Under the pieces are notes generated by a model. It searched no databases and was not told the origin of the DNA. It saw nothing but the letters and a program-made list of their open reading frames with translations. Positions 1-7,848 of a stretch of DNA of 64,000 nt are shown one piece after another. The position numbers and the translations under genes are program-made. How positions within the stretch are numbered: position 1 is the first letter of the stretch; every line of letters begins with the position of its first letter. This DNA is from Paraburkholderia bannensis NBRC 103871 (lineage in GTDB: Bacteria; Pseudomonadota; Gammaproteobacteria; Burkholderiales; Burkholderiaceae), in the NCBI RefSeq assembly GCF_000685015.1, contig NZ_BAYA01000013.1:1-64000 (forward strand), in the 5' to 3' direction.

Positions 1-263
1 CCTTCTAGGTAGTGCGGGTACAACGCCTCGATGAGTCCAGTTGCAAATTCGGGGTAGTCGTTTTCGATATGCTGCGATGCCCGCGCGCCAATCAATGCGC
101 ACGATTCGAAGAGCCGTTCGACCGACGGATCCTCGCTCACGCATCCGACTCCGCTCGACATCGACAAGCGGCTCGCCACCTTGGGAAAGCGCTCGACGAA
201 CGTTCTTGCCGCCTGTCGAAGCAGCGTCAACTCGCGTTCGTAGAAAGGCAGCAAACCATCCAT
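1..263 (-). CDS. tssF: T6SS baseplate subunit TssF, N-terminal part (runs off left edge)
   Basis: Reading the minus strand from an ATG at 263 gives a frame open to the window edge. It begins MDGLLPFYERELTLLRQAA and continues with VASRLSMSSGV, EDPSVERLFESCALIGAR and YPHYLE. This is the standard start of TssF/VasA/ImpG: the xLLPYYERELxxLR opening, the EDPxVERLxE block and the LYPHYL block, in order and spacing. TssF forms the T6SS baseplate wedge with TssG, TssE and TssK in the cytoplasm. Only about 87 of roughly 600 expected residues are visible. No convincing Shine-Dalgarno (SD) sequence precedes the ATG, and no tssE lies directly upstream, where about 690 bases carry no recognisable gene. 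It links the window to a core T6SS locus on the left. Confidence 0.88.
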   Translation of the reverse strand, partial: MDGLLPFYERELTLLRQAARTFVERFPKVASRLSMSSGVGCVSEDPSVERLFESCALIGARASQHIENDYPEFATGLIEALYPHYLE

Positions 264-951
264 GGACGACTTTACGTAGTGGTAGAGAACGTTGTGCAGG
301 AACTCCGAGGCGATTAAATTTACTACAATCTTACAGGACAGTCCACGCTACGTACGATCAACTGAAATGATGTGGATACGATTGGCGCTCGAACATTTGT
401 GAAGGCAAAGGGTACGCACTTACCAGAATTCGATCCTAAAAAGTCTTAAGTTGCGCTTCGCCAGAACGCACTCAGAAATCCCGCAACAACTCCGCGAACT
501 CGAACGACACGCCGCATCGAGCGATGCTTCCACCGGACCTGGAGTGAACCGCCTCGCTCGCCGTCCGCGTTCCAGTTGCAAAACGCGGCGCCGCTAGTGA
601 CCGCTGGGGACAGGAGAGCTGCTGCTCGCTCCAGGTTCAGCCGGACGGTGAAAGTGGGTCGTCTACGGAGGTTCAAGGCCGGATCGCCACTGAGACTCGG
701 GTGGGCGACCTCCTGGTTCCGGGTTCGGCCACAACCTGACGTTCAGCGAGCGGACGGAACTGACGTAGGAACGACTGCACTACTCCGCTAACAGCCATTG
801 CTCGCGTGCAATGACGAACGGCTGCGATGGGTCGACACCGGTTCGCTGGCGCCAGCGGCTCCAATTGCAATACGCTCGCTATCAGCACGGGCTAGGCTCT
901 GCGCCAAATCCGCTTCGCAACGCGTCGATCAAAACCTCTGGCGAACGCCAG
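264..951. other. Gene-poor stretch upstream of tssF
   Basis: About 690 bases separate the tssF start from the next plausible frame. Short frames exist on both strands, but none shows a recognisable domain, good start signal or T6SS similarity. The part at 725-833 is one copy of a diverged repeat that recurs at 5853-5960. The promoter for the tssF-directed transcript should lie here, but no clear -35/-10 pair could be assigned. Confidence 0.5.
725..833. repeat. Dispersed diverged repeat, copy A
   Basis: This stretch shares CGGCCACAAC, CAGCGAGCGGACG, CTCCGCTAAC and GCCATTGCTCG, in the same order and spacing, with 5853-5960. The two copies are about 110 bases long and roughly 80 percent alike by eye, with small indels. 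Neither carries a convincing gene. They look like copies of a non-coding or degenerate sequence spread by recombination in this island. Confidence 0.6.
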
Positions 952-1212
952 TCACAACAAGCAGTTGGTTGCCAACCCCAGCGGCTCCAGCAACTCCTGC
1001 GCAGCGGTGTACTGGCGTCCGAACGTCATTGATCCCCAGCCATCATCTAGAACAAATAGGCCGTAACACGGGTCGCAAAGCTTGCATGTTCCAGTTGACA
1101 TCGGAATCGGTTTCCCTCTCCTGTTGACGTAAAACTTGCCGTTCGCGGCCGCCGTACCTGTGACGGGCCGCCCGTCGGAATCAGCCCTGATCGGCAGAGT
1201 TGTAACTCCAGA
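952..1212 (-). CDS. Small Cys-rich hypothetical protein or gene remnant (non-ATG start)
   Basis: A minus frame is open from 1212 down to a TGA at 952-954 and has protein-like composition: RADSDGRPVTG, NGKFYVNRRGKPIPMS, a C-x2-C-x2-C cluster (CKLCDPC), then DDGWGSMTFGRQY and a final Cys. The only in-frame ATG is at 1101 and would give 49 residues. A CTG at 1197 lies about 8 bases after a GGAG and would give 81 residues. The frame overlaps the 3' end of the pentapeptide gene by about 30 bases, which suggests either translational coupling or a gene cut at its 5' end. The Cys cluster suggests metal binding. I do not recognise the family; an orphan immunity or toxin fragment is possible from context. 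Confidence 0.4.
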   Translation of the reverse strand, partial: SGVTTLPIRADSDGRPVTGTAAANGKFYVNRRGKPIPMSTGTCKLCDPCYGLFVLDDGWGSMTFGRQYTAAQELLEPLGLATNCLL

Positions 1213-2206
1213 TCACGAGCCCCCAGTTAGTCGACTTGATGTCGGGAAACGTCTCCCCCCTATTGAAATAGCGACGCCCCTGTTCGCTCCCGAGGGCCGG
1301 GCTAACCCACCATCCGCTCTGCGGTACCACGTCGCCGGGCTTGCCCTTCAATTTCAACGAGGCGACCTGCTGGGCGGGTGCGCTCGAACCAGGCACAGCG
1401 GGACACCATTCGACGGCATGCTGATTTTCCGTACTGCATGCGGCTACTGCTCGGCGGGCCTCCGGCGTATCGTCGAACCGCGTCCGGTATGTCGTCTCAC
1501 CCTGCAGCACATCACCGAATGTCCCGCCGAGAAAGCGCACCCCCGTCAAATCCGCGCCCCTGAAGTCGACTCCGCTCAAATCACAATTCTCGAACGCGGC
1601 ATCGATCAACCGCGCGCCATCGAACCGGGTTGCCGTCAGTCTGCACTCGACGAAACGGGCCGCCACGAAATCGCATCGCGTCGTCGTGTTCCAGCGCCAT
1701 TTATTCCGCTCTGCCAGCAAGCCTGAAAAATTGCACGCAGTCATTTCCGACGAATTCACGTCTCCGTCTGACATCGTTACACCAGAAAAATCGGAGTTAC
1801 TCAACTGCGCATACCCAATGAATGATTTCCGGAATCGCGCATGGCGGAAATCGGCACCATCGCCATAGACTGGAATCATCTGTGCCAGATAGAACTCGCA
1901 TCCCCTGAAAAATGTGCCATCAAGGATTGCGTCCTGAAACCCGACCTCATCGAACTGCGTGGCGTCGAACACCCCAAAGCCGAGATGGCTGCCGGCCAGC
2001 TCCAGGTTTTTGAGCTTTCCGCCTCGCAGCTCCGCGCCGCGTAGGTCGAGCGTCGGCGATCCATCCACAGGATGAGTCAGGGAGTCGCACAAGGGCACCC
2101 ATGCGTCGTCAGGCGACGCGTCTTTGATCGCGTCGAGCATGCTCTTGTACTTCCCGGCCCTCCATCGATCGCGCAATTCCCGCACATCGGCGTCGTTCAT
2201 CTGCAT
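1181..2206 (-). CDS. Pentapeptide-repeat protein, candidate immunity partner of the upstream effector
   Basis: 341 residues. The start at 2206 is chosen over the longer 2248 option because GGAG sits about 7 bases before it. After an N-terminal helical stretch, residues about 50-245 carry A(D/N)LxG-type pentapeptide repeats, for example LDLRGAELRG, TRFDGARL, ENCDLSGVDFRGADLTGVRF. Such repeats fold into a right-handed quadrilateral beta-helix. The C-terminal 100 residues are not repetitive and end with the Trp-rich TNWGLVIWSYN. No signal peptide is seen. It starts 26 bases after the ADP-ribosyltransferase-like effector gene ends, on the same strand, the usual place for a cognate immunity gene. 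That role is inferred from position; pentapeptide proteins are also found as T6SS accessory or effector parts. Confidence 0.7.
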   Translation of the reverse strand: MQMNDADVRELRDRWRAGKYKSMLDAIKDASPDDAWVPLCDSLTHPVDGSPTLDLRGAELRGGKLKNLELAGSHLGFGVFDATQFDEVGFQDAILDGTFFRGCEFYLAQMIPVYGDGADFRHARFRKSFIGYAQLSNSDFSGVTMSDGDVNSSEMTACNFSGLLAERNKWRWNTTTRCDFVAARFVECRLTATRFDGARLIDAAFENCDLSGVDFRGADLTGVRFLGGTFGDVLQGETTYRTRFDDTPEARRAVAACSTENQHAVEWCPAVPGSSAPAQQVASLKLKGKPGDVVPQSGWWVSPALGSEQGRRYFNRGETFPDIKSTNWGLVIWSYNSADQG

Positions 2207-2231
2207 GCGATTTCTCCGAACATATCTGCTA

Positions 2232-3737
2232 TTACCTTGGCAGCTCACGCGCCCTCAATTTCCCTCTGATCATCACCACTTCGTACACCTGCTCCACCTG
2301 TTCCGGCTTGATTCTTCCTGGCACTGCGATCTCCACCTCACCGTGCACGGCGTTGCCGCCGAAGCTGCCGTCGGGCTTACGTACGCGCCCCTCAAGTGCA
2401 GCATTCACGTCGTAGCCCTTCACGTTCTTCAACTCGATCACAAAACCGTCTTCGTCGGCCCACAAGATCGCTCCGGCCTGACCATCGGGCGTCGCCATCA
2501 TGACCGTTGTACCGCGAAACGCGCGATCGGATGCACCGCCCGCGTGTTCAACCAGATCAATATTGTCACCCCGTCCGGGCAGACCTTCTGAGTAGATCTT
2601 TGCCGCGACCTCCCGGGCCGGCATCTGCGCATCGACGCCGAGCGTGGCTCGGTCGGCCCCGTGATACAACTTGTGGTAGAGCAGCGGCTTGATCTTAGCG
2701 CCGTTCACCAGCGCATACTCCTCGCCCGGCGTATGCACCTCCTCTATTTTCACGTTCGGCTGAGCGGAGGGCGGCGGCGGTACGTCCGGCTTGTCCTTTA
2801 GAGCCGGCGCGGAACCCGTCCTCGCGGTTCCACCAGTGCGGTCGGCACTATGCGCCGCCGGATCGCGAAGCGTCGCACCGGGCGTGTCGTGGATCTCCTG
2901 CTTGAGCGGTGCGACGGGTTGCGGCTTCGTCGCCGTCACCCCTGCGGAAACCACGTGGCTATCCTTTGGGGCCTCCTGCGCCAGCAGCCGGTCGAGGCGC
3001 TGCTGCAACTCTGCCACGGCCCTCGGAATCTGCTGGATGCCTTCCTGCTGTACCGCGTAGAACCGCTGCTCCCACACCGATAGCTTCTGGATCAGAGTCT
3101 GGACCGACTCCAGATGATCCGCGACCCTGACATCAAACACCCGCGCGCCCAGCAGCTTGCCGCGTACTTCCTGCGCGATGCCGATCAGTTTGCCCGTGGT
3201 CTGCTGAAGAATTTCGAGCAGCGACTTTTCATAGTTGGCAAACTTCACACCCTTCAGAAACTCGAGGATGTTACCTTTGATGAATTTGTTGAGAAAGCGG
3301 ACCATTTCAGCCAGCTTCCCCGACTCATCGATCAGCATCAGCATCACAGCGCGCAGCGCCGCCGCGAGCTCGTCGCCCACGATGCCCGTGACCACCGCGC
3401 CGACACCTGCGGCAACCGCACCGGCAGCGGCCATCACCAGCGGCAACGCCAGAGCGATCAGACACGCACACAGCAGAATCCACTCGGACACTTCCTTGCG
3501 CCGATCAGGGTGCGTGGAGAGGCGGACGATGACGGCGACCGCATCGCGCGCGCTGGTGACGATGATGACGCCCGGCACGAAGTTCGCGAGCATTTCAGCG
3601 ACGATCACCGAGAACGGTCGGTCCGGAACGAACTCGCCCAACAGGAAATCCTTCAGCCAGTTGAAGGTGGCGGCCGCGTCGCCGAGCACTTCCCTCCAGA
3701 TCGCGTCCAACAAGCCGCTGCTTGACGAATCGCTCAT
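2232..3737 (-). CDS. T6SS-type polymorphic toxin with C-terminal ADP-ribosyltransferase-like domain
   Basis: 501 residues. Residues about 36-130 hold a hydrophobic module (two membrane-like segments near 58-75 and 86-120), followed by a long helical region (140-255), a Pro-rich linker (265-335) and a compact C-terminal domain (340-501). The C-terminal domain has the order of the cholera-toxin-like ADP-ribosyltransferases: KLYHGADR with Arg363, GLPGRGDNIDL then GGASDRAFRGTT near 400-411 in place of the STS strand, and HGEVEIAVPGRI with Glu467/Glu469 in the ExE position. This family transfers ADP-ribose from NAD onto a target. The start overlaps the stop of the VgrG-fragment gene (ATGA), so the two are translationally coupled. 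The pentapeptide gene downstream is the likely protector. The domain call rests on motifs seen by eye; the target is unknown. Confidence 0.65.
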   Translation of the reverse strand: MSDSSSSGLLDAIWREVLGDAAATFNWLKDFLLGEFVPDRPFSVIVAEMLANFVPGVIIVTSARDAVAVIVRLSTHPDRRKEVSEWILLCACLIALALPLVMAAAGAVAAGVGAVVTGIVGDELAAALRAVMLMLIDESGKLAEMVRFLNKFIKGNILEFLKGVKFANYEKSLLEILQQTTGKLIGIAQEVRGKLLGARVFDVRVADHLESVQTLIQKLSVWEQRFYAVQQEGIQQIPRAVAELQQRLDRLLAQEAPKDSHVVSAGVTATKPQPVAPLKQEIHDTPGATLRDPAAHSADRTGGTARTGSAPALKDKPDVPPPPSAQPNVKIEEVHTPGEEYALVNGAKIKPLLYHKLYHGADRATLGVDAQMPAREVAAKIYSEGLPGRGDNIDLVEHAGGASDRAFRGTTVMMATPDGQAGAILWADEDGFVIELKNVKGYDVNAALEGRVRKPDGSFGGNAVHGEVEIAVPGRIKPEQVEQVYEVVMIRGKLRARELPR

Positions 3738-4222
3738 GCCGTCGCACCCAGATCAGGATCGTTGCTATTGCCTGCGTCGGCTACGGGCTTGACTGTAACC
3801 TTGATCGACTGAAACTGGCTCCAGTCGGAATCGGTCTTGATACCGACCTCCGACCTGGGCGGGTTCTTGTCCGTCAGATATTGGACTTTCGCGCTGGTGC
3901 CAGCAGGTACACCACTAATCTTCGCGTAACCATTCGACCCCAACCGTCGCGCCGTATGCACGTAGCCGTTGTGGGGTTGGTACGACTTGTCGGATTGCTG
4001 AATCCACAACGTCACGGGCTGTGCGATCAGCGTCTTAAGCTCGATGTCCCCAGAGGTGGAAACCACGTCGACGGTGAACTCGAAGTGACGCCCGAGACGC
4101 GAGCGCCCCACCACCCGCTGCGGCACAAGCTTGTTCACGCCTAGTGGCGTGTCGAGTTTTGGCAGGCGGTCACTTTGCGATACGCCGCCGGTGATTGTGC
4201 TGACTAAGTCCTGCGTTCCCAT
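3734..4222 (-). CDS. Truncated VgrG N-terminus fused to a short different C-terminus
   Basis: 162 residues. Residues 1-100 (GGVSQSDRLPKLDTP, LVPQRVVGRSRLGRHFEF, SLIAQ-type LKTLIAQPVTLWIQQ, YVHTARRLGSNG) match the first domain of the VgrG/TssI spike. The rest of VgrG, including the gp27 core and beta-helix, is absent. Instead, after residue 100 comes a unique 60-residue tail (KISGVPAGTSAKVQYL, DWSQFQSIKVTVKPV) of beta-rich appearance. It cannot make a full spike. Its stop overlaps the effector start at 3737 as ATGA, so it forms one unit with that toxin and could act as a loading adapter or simply be recombination scar. A paralogous VgrG N-terminus starts at 4968 on the opposite strand. Confidence 0.65.
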   Translation of the reverse strand: MGTQDLVSTITGGVSQSDRLPKLDTPLGVNKLVPQRVVGRSRLGRHFEFTVDVVSTSGDIELKTLIAQPVTLWIQQSDKSYQPHNGYVHTARRLGSNGYAKISGVPAGTSAKVQYLTDKNPPRSEVGIKTDSDWSQFQSIKVTVKPVADAGNSNDPDLGATA

Positions 4223-4967
4223 GCCGCCCCGCCTTTTCTATTTTGTACCGTACACGCATCCGCGTTAGCGCGGAGATTTTACAAAATAATCCAAAGGGGA
4301 ATCAATTTAATATCCAATTTAAATAATTAAATCGATGCAAACGCTATCGTGTCGAATAAATATCTTACGCGATCCGGAAAACATTTCTCATTTAGCTGCA
4401 TTGGCACTGCGCGCATGGCAATATTTGCGCGACCAAAACCGATGGATGACCGCGTTGGGTCACTTATGCCCGTTGCATGTGATGCGGACCGGAGGCGAGC
4501 AGGCGTGCTTGGTCGTATGACGTATTGCGGCCGATTCTGTTGAAAAACTCCCCACAACTAGTTGAGCGAGGTTTTCACGGGTCTTCTTACGCCTCATCGA
4601 TGCTCACGAAAGGCTTGTGGTGCGATCTGTTACGTCGAATTCTCGCGAGGTTGTCCCGCGGCACGTGAGAGTGCGTTTCTCAACAGAATCGGCCAGTTTG
4701 GGACATTCAACGCAGGTGCGTAGATCGTTGATAATCGATCCCTGACCGACGGTCACTTTAACAACTCCGGCATCGTCATTCATTTGAATACTGGACACTC
4801 GCCTGAAAAATCGTTGAGAGGATTGCACCAATATGCTAAGTGCATGCTCGAATTGCGAAAAAAGGGTGTTAGTGCGCTGCTGATATCAGCTATCTGGCTG
4901 ATTAATCTGAATGTTTGTAGATCGTACGATAACGGGATGATTCGATCAGTTACCGATAAGAGGCGGC
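4223..4967. other. AT-rich divergent intergenic region between two VgrG N-termini
   Basis: About 745 bases with no convincing gene. It separates two VgrG-type starts reading outwards, so promoters for both sides should lie here. It is visibly richer in A and T than its neighbours (4260-4330 especially) and contains a short inverted-repeat element at 4529-4694. Confidence 0.6.
4529..4694. mobile_element. 166-bp MITE-like element with terminal inverted repeats
   Basis: The left end reads GGCCGATTCTGTTGAAAAAC and the right end, on the other strand, GGCCGATTCTGTTGAGAAAC; 20 of the first 22 positions agree. The 166 bases between and including the ends have no transposase frame, so this is a non-autonomous derivative or an internally deleted IS. 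No clear target-site duplication flanks it, so it may be old. The ends share the GGCCGA..TGT..AAAAAC pattern with the element at 15504-15650. The IS family is not assigned. Confidence 0.65.
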
Positions 4968-5517
4968 ATGGGTACGCAAGATATAATCGGGGCAATAACT
5001 GGCGGAGTCGCCCAGAGTGACCGCCTGCTGAAGCTGGATACCTCCATTGACAATAGCACGCTGGTGCCCCAGCGGATTGTTGGTCATTCACGAATTGGCC
5101 GTCACTACGAATTCACGGTTGATCTCGTTTCCACATCCGGCACGATTGAGCTCAAGACGCTAATTGCCCAGCCCGTGACACTGTGGATCCAGCAGACCGA
5201 CAAGTCCTATCACCCTCACCATGGATACGTGCACATCGCTCGTCGCCTCGGATCGGATCGGATCGGATAGCGGACTCACGAGCTACCAGATCGCGTTTGC
5301 ATCGTGGATGCATTTCTTGCGCTACCGTAAAGACGCGCGAATCTGGCAGGACAAACCCGCCGACGGTATCCTGACAGATGTATTCAACATGCATCCGCAG
5401 GCTCAGGGCGCATTTCGCTTTGCATTGACTAAGCCTCTTCCATCGCGCTCGTTCTGCATGCAATACGAGGGCGACTGGAATTTCGTGCACCGGGCCTGTA
5501 CATCACTTCGTACATGA
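4968..5517 (+). pseudogene. Frameshifted, truncated vgrG (T6SS spike) gene
   Basis: From an ATG at 4968 the frame gives a VgrG N-terminus (GGVAQSDRLLKLDTS, LVPQRIVGHSRIGRHYEF, LKTLIAQPVTLWIQQ, HIARRLGSD) and then stops at a TAG (5268-5270). The VgrG homology resumes at once in another frame: SGLTSYQIAFASWMHFL, RIWQDKPADGILTDVF, and QYEGDWNFVHR, ending near 5490. The break falls exactly in four tandem TCGGA units; two units would keep the frame. The rest of the spike (core, OB-fold, beta-helix) is missing, with only doubtful traces to about 5640. The product would be a non-functional 100-residue peptide. It is a close paralogue of the fragment at 3734-4222. Confidence 0.8.
5248..5267 (+). repeat. 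Pentanucleotide tandem repeat (TCGGA x4) causing the vgrG frameshift
   Basis: Four perfect TCGGA copies are followed by TAGCGGAC. Reading with two copies would give the in-frame Leu-Gly-Ser-Asp-Ser-Gly-Leu expected in VgrG, so the present allele is +10 bases, most simply by slipped-strand expansion. Five copies would also be in frame. Confidence 0.8.
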
Positions 5518-6272
5518 ACTGGCGTCTTGCAGAGCGTCGTGGCGAGAAGGTGCATCGGTTGCCTTTGCGGATCACGACCATTCCGGAGACAGTCTGCGCG
5601 GCATTCTGCAAACCAGCGGGCTCTTCAGTCAGGACGGTGATCGACGCAATCAGGCACGTTGATTTTAGGCGTCGCGGTCAGAGTAGTGAACGCGCGGGAT
5701 GATCCCGGCCCTCCCTTCTTTGTGGAATGACCACTCGCCACCGGATAACGGCCACACCAAGCATCATGCACCGATCGACTGCTCCGGGTCGAGTCGCGCC
5801 GGTCAGCTAAACCACTCGCGTGCGCATCGATGCAAACCGCATGCGTCCGTGCCCGGCCACAACCCGCCGTCCAGCGAGCGGACGAACCTGCCGTTGGAGC
5901 GACGGCACAACTCCGCTAACGGCCATTGCTCGTGTGCGGCAACGAAGGGCTGGATGGGTCGCACTCGGCCGGTCGCGTCGCTACAAAGCTCGCCCCAGAT
6001 CCATGCAAAACGCGTAAGTCTGTGGCCACCCAGAAGGGGACAATCGAAGTTCAGGCCAAAATCGCAGGCAATTGAGATCGTGTATCGGCGTCATATGGAG
6101 CGCTTGCAGGTGTGTTTTCTGACTGCCATGCACGGTTGCGATAGCAGCAATGGATGCGGCCGGCTGGGATTTAAGTTTGTTCTTTCTGGGACTGGATGAT
6201 AGGCCAATAACCTGCCCTCTTGAATTCGATGAAATCAATCAAAGTAGTAACCCAATTCAAAGAGCAGACGTC
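5518..6272. other. Gene remnants and repeat copy B
   Basis: No intact gene is supported across these 750 bases. The left end may hold decayed vgrG sequence (5518-5640). The stretch 5853-5960 is copy B of the dispersed repeat also seen at 725-833. A longer plus-strand frame at 5699-6199 has no domain and an unlikely composition, so I do not call it. The final 100 bases may hold the former promoter of the dehydrogenase remnant that follows. Confidence 0.5.
5853..5960. repeat. Dispersed diverged repeat, copy B
   Basis: Matches 725-833 in order and spacing through CGGCCACAAC, CAGCGAGCGGACG, CTCCGCTAAC and GCCATTGCTCG. The copies differ by point changes and short indels, so the duplication is not recent. 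Confidence 0.6.
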
Positions 6273-6705
6273 ATGAACCAGCCCACCATCCTCATCACCA
6301 GCGCACTCCCTGGAATCGGCCGCGCCAACGCCTGGCATTCGCCCGCATCGCGGTCAGCGGACGCCGCGAAGAAAAAGGTCACGCCCTCTCCGCCGAACTC
6401 CGCAACCTGGACGCGGAAGCGGAAATCATCCGCGCTGATGCCCGCTACGAAACTGATGTTCGCCACCTCGTCGAGCAGACGATTCAGCGCTTCGGGCGCT
6501 TGGCGTCCAAGCAACCGTGGTCCAGCCGGGCTATTTCCGCACCGACTTTCTGGATGCGTCCTCACAGGCGGCGTCGCCCAACGTGATCGACGATTAGGAT
6601 AAAACCTCGTACACGGTGCGCTGCCAAGCCGCGCAGATGATTCACAACCAGCCTGGCGATCCGAAGAAAGTCGCCGCCGCCATGAAACGAAGAAAGCCCA
6701 TGTGA
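6273..6705 (+). pseudogene. Chimeric short-chain dehydrogenase (SDR) pseudogene
   Basis: The ATG at 6273 opens an SDR nucleotide-binding start (TILITSALPGIGRANA, a decayed TGxxxGIG). One base is missing after this point. In the next frame the homology continues as LAFARIAVSGRREEKGHAL, AEIIRADARYETDV and TIQRFGRL. A third frame then carries an SDR C-terminal segment, VQATVVQPGYFRTDFLDASS and NQPGDPKKVAAAM, interrupted by a TAG at about 6596. The middle of the enzyme with the catalytic Ser, Tyr and Lys is gone. So an internal deletion plus at least one frameshift and one stop have destroyed it. Substrate cannot be inferred. Confidence 0.75.
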
Positions 6706-6824
6706 CGCAGAAAACGCAGGTGTGGACGCATTGTCGGCGTCGATGGATTGCGGCCGGCGTGCCGATCTGACGCTTCACCAGATCCGTACGGACCTCATGT
6801 GCGGAGCCACTGGCTTCGAGGACA

Positions 6825-7451
6825 CTACGGCTTGCACTTCGCCTGATTGCATTTGAAAAAAGCTCTCACGGCGCCCGCAGTCTTGTAAGGAAACGTCGTC
6901 TCCTGACCTTCCTGATAACCATCCATCCCTGTCATGACGCCGTTATCAACTACGCTCTTATTTTCGATCAAACGACCCTGCCCATCCGCGACATAGGCAT
7001 ACACCTGGTAGTATTTTCCATATGTCCCAACTCCACGAGAATTCACATCCCAATGGACAATCGTGAAAATATTTTGCCTACCTTCGAGATTCAAGAAGAA
7101 GACCGAATCAACGTTTGGCGCACCACCTTCAATTGTGTATTTGGCGAAGATTGTTTTCTCGCATCCATCTGAATTTGATCTATATATAGAAAGATTGATC
7201 GTTTGATCCGCGTCGTTCTTTTCGATTGAAACTACAGAATTCTTGTAGATTTTATCCGCGGAATAAACTCCTGCCGAGTGAGAAGCTGCGGGGCAGGCAG
7301 TAGCATCGCTCGCACTTGCATAGGCAAGCGAGGCCGAGGAAAGCAAAACCCAGCAGGCAAGACATTCGAATAAGCACTTAGGTCGATTCTTGCGGAAGCC
7401 CAAGAAGTGCTGCAACTCTGTTGTAAGCAATAAGTCTTTCAGCATGTCCAT
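6825..7451 (-). CDS. Secreted hypothetical protein, candidate immunity protein
   Basis: 208 residues from the ATG at 7451, chosen because GGAGG lies 5 bases before it. It has a basic stretch (FRKNRPK) followed by a hydrophobic core (CLACWVLLSSASLAYASA), consistent with a signal peptide with an unusually long n-region, so the true start may be further inside. The mature part has paired cysteines and beta-strand-rich sequence (VSIEKNDADQTINLSIY, FTIVHWDVNSRGVGTYG, YYQVYAYVADGQG). It overlaps the 3' end of the GH19 gene by about 70 bases. A periplasmic protein directly downstream of a peptidoglycan hydrolase gene fits a cognate immunity protein. The family is not recognised. Confidence 0.6.
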   Translation of the reverse strand: MDMLKDLLLTTELQHFLGFRKNRPKCLFECLACWVLLSSASLAYASASDATACPAASHSAGVYSADKIYKNSVVSIEKNDADQTINLSIYRSNSDGCEKTIFAKYTIEGGAPNVDSVFFLNLEGRQNIFTIVHWDVNSRGVGTYGKYYQVYAYVADGQGRLIENKSVVDNGVMTGMDGYQEGQETTFPYKTAGAVRAFFKCNQAKCKP

Positions 7452-7848
7452 TTTGTCCTCCGTTGATCGCCTGCGTTCCAGCTTGAACATCACCCGTATC
7501 GGCCGCTGGATTCACATTGCGCGTGACGACCCAATAGACGAATGCAGATTCCACTCCATACTCAAGATCCAAGAGAAGAAGGTCTGGGCTATCCACGAAA
7601 TTCTTTGGATCGTCAGGAAAGCGGCGATTGTGCTCCCTGTTGAATACCTCATAGTTTGCCTTGAATGTCGTCTGGATCAGGCCACGTCCGCGATATTTAT
7701 AGCCATCTCCACTCGCATCGGAACCATTGTGATATTTGCCCGCGCAAACGAAATTAGCGAGATTCTCAGGGTTGTGCGCTTCAAGATCGCGTGACTCCAC
7801 ACCACCGCAATACTGCTTAGTTAGGTTAGCGGCCACAAATGACCTCAT
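7378..7848 (-). CDS. N-terminally truncated GH19 muramidase/chitinase-like T6SS effector
   Basis: 156 residues. NPENLANFVCAG, GDGYKYRGRGLIQTTFKANY and INGGQNGHAERLIAYNRV are the central and C-terminal signature blocks of glycoside hydrolase family 19 lysozymes that cut peptidoglycan. The usual preceding 50-60 residues, with the catalytic Glu in the HES motif, are absent. The start at 7848 overlaps the TGA of the TsiV-like gene as ATGA, so the gene seems to have been joined to that gene by a deletion. With no catalytic Glu it is probably inactive. The downstream secreted protein would be its former immunity partner. A functional role in this shortened form cannot be excluded. Confidence 0.65.
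   Translation of the reverse strand: MRSFVAANLTKQYCGGVESRDLEAHNPENLANFVCAGKYHNGSDASGDGYKYRGRGLIQTTFKANYEVFNREHNRRFPDDPKNFVDSPDLLLLDLEYGVESAFVYWVVTRNVNPAADTGDVQAGTQAINGGQNGHAERLIAYNRVAALLGLPQEST

Noticed and set aside
5699-6199. 166-codon plus frame between the vgrG and SDR pseudogenes
   Set aside because: His/Ser/Arg-rich, includes the dispersed repeat, no domain or SD.
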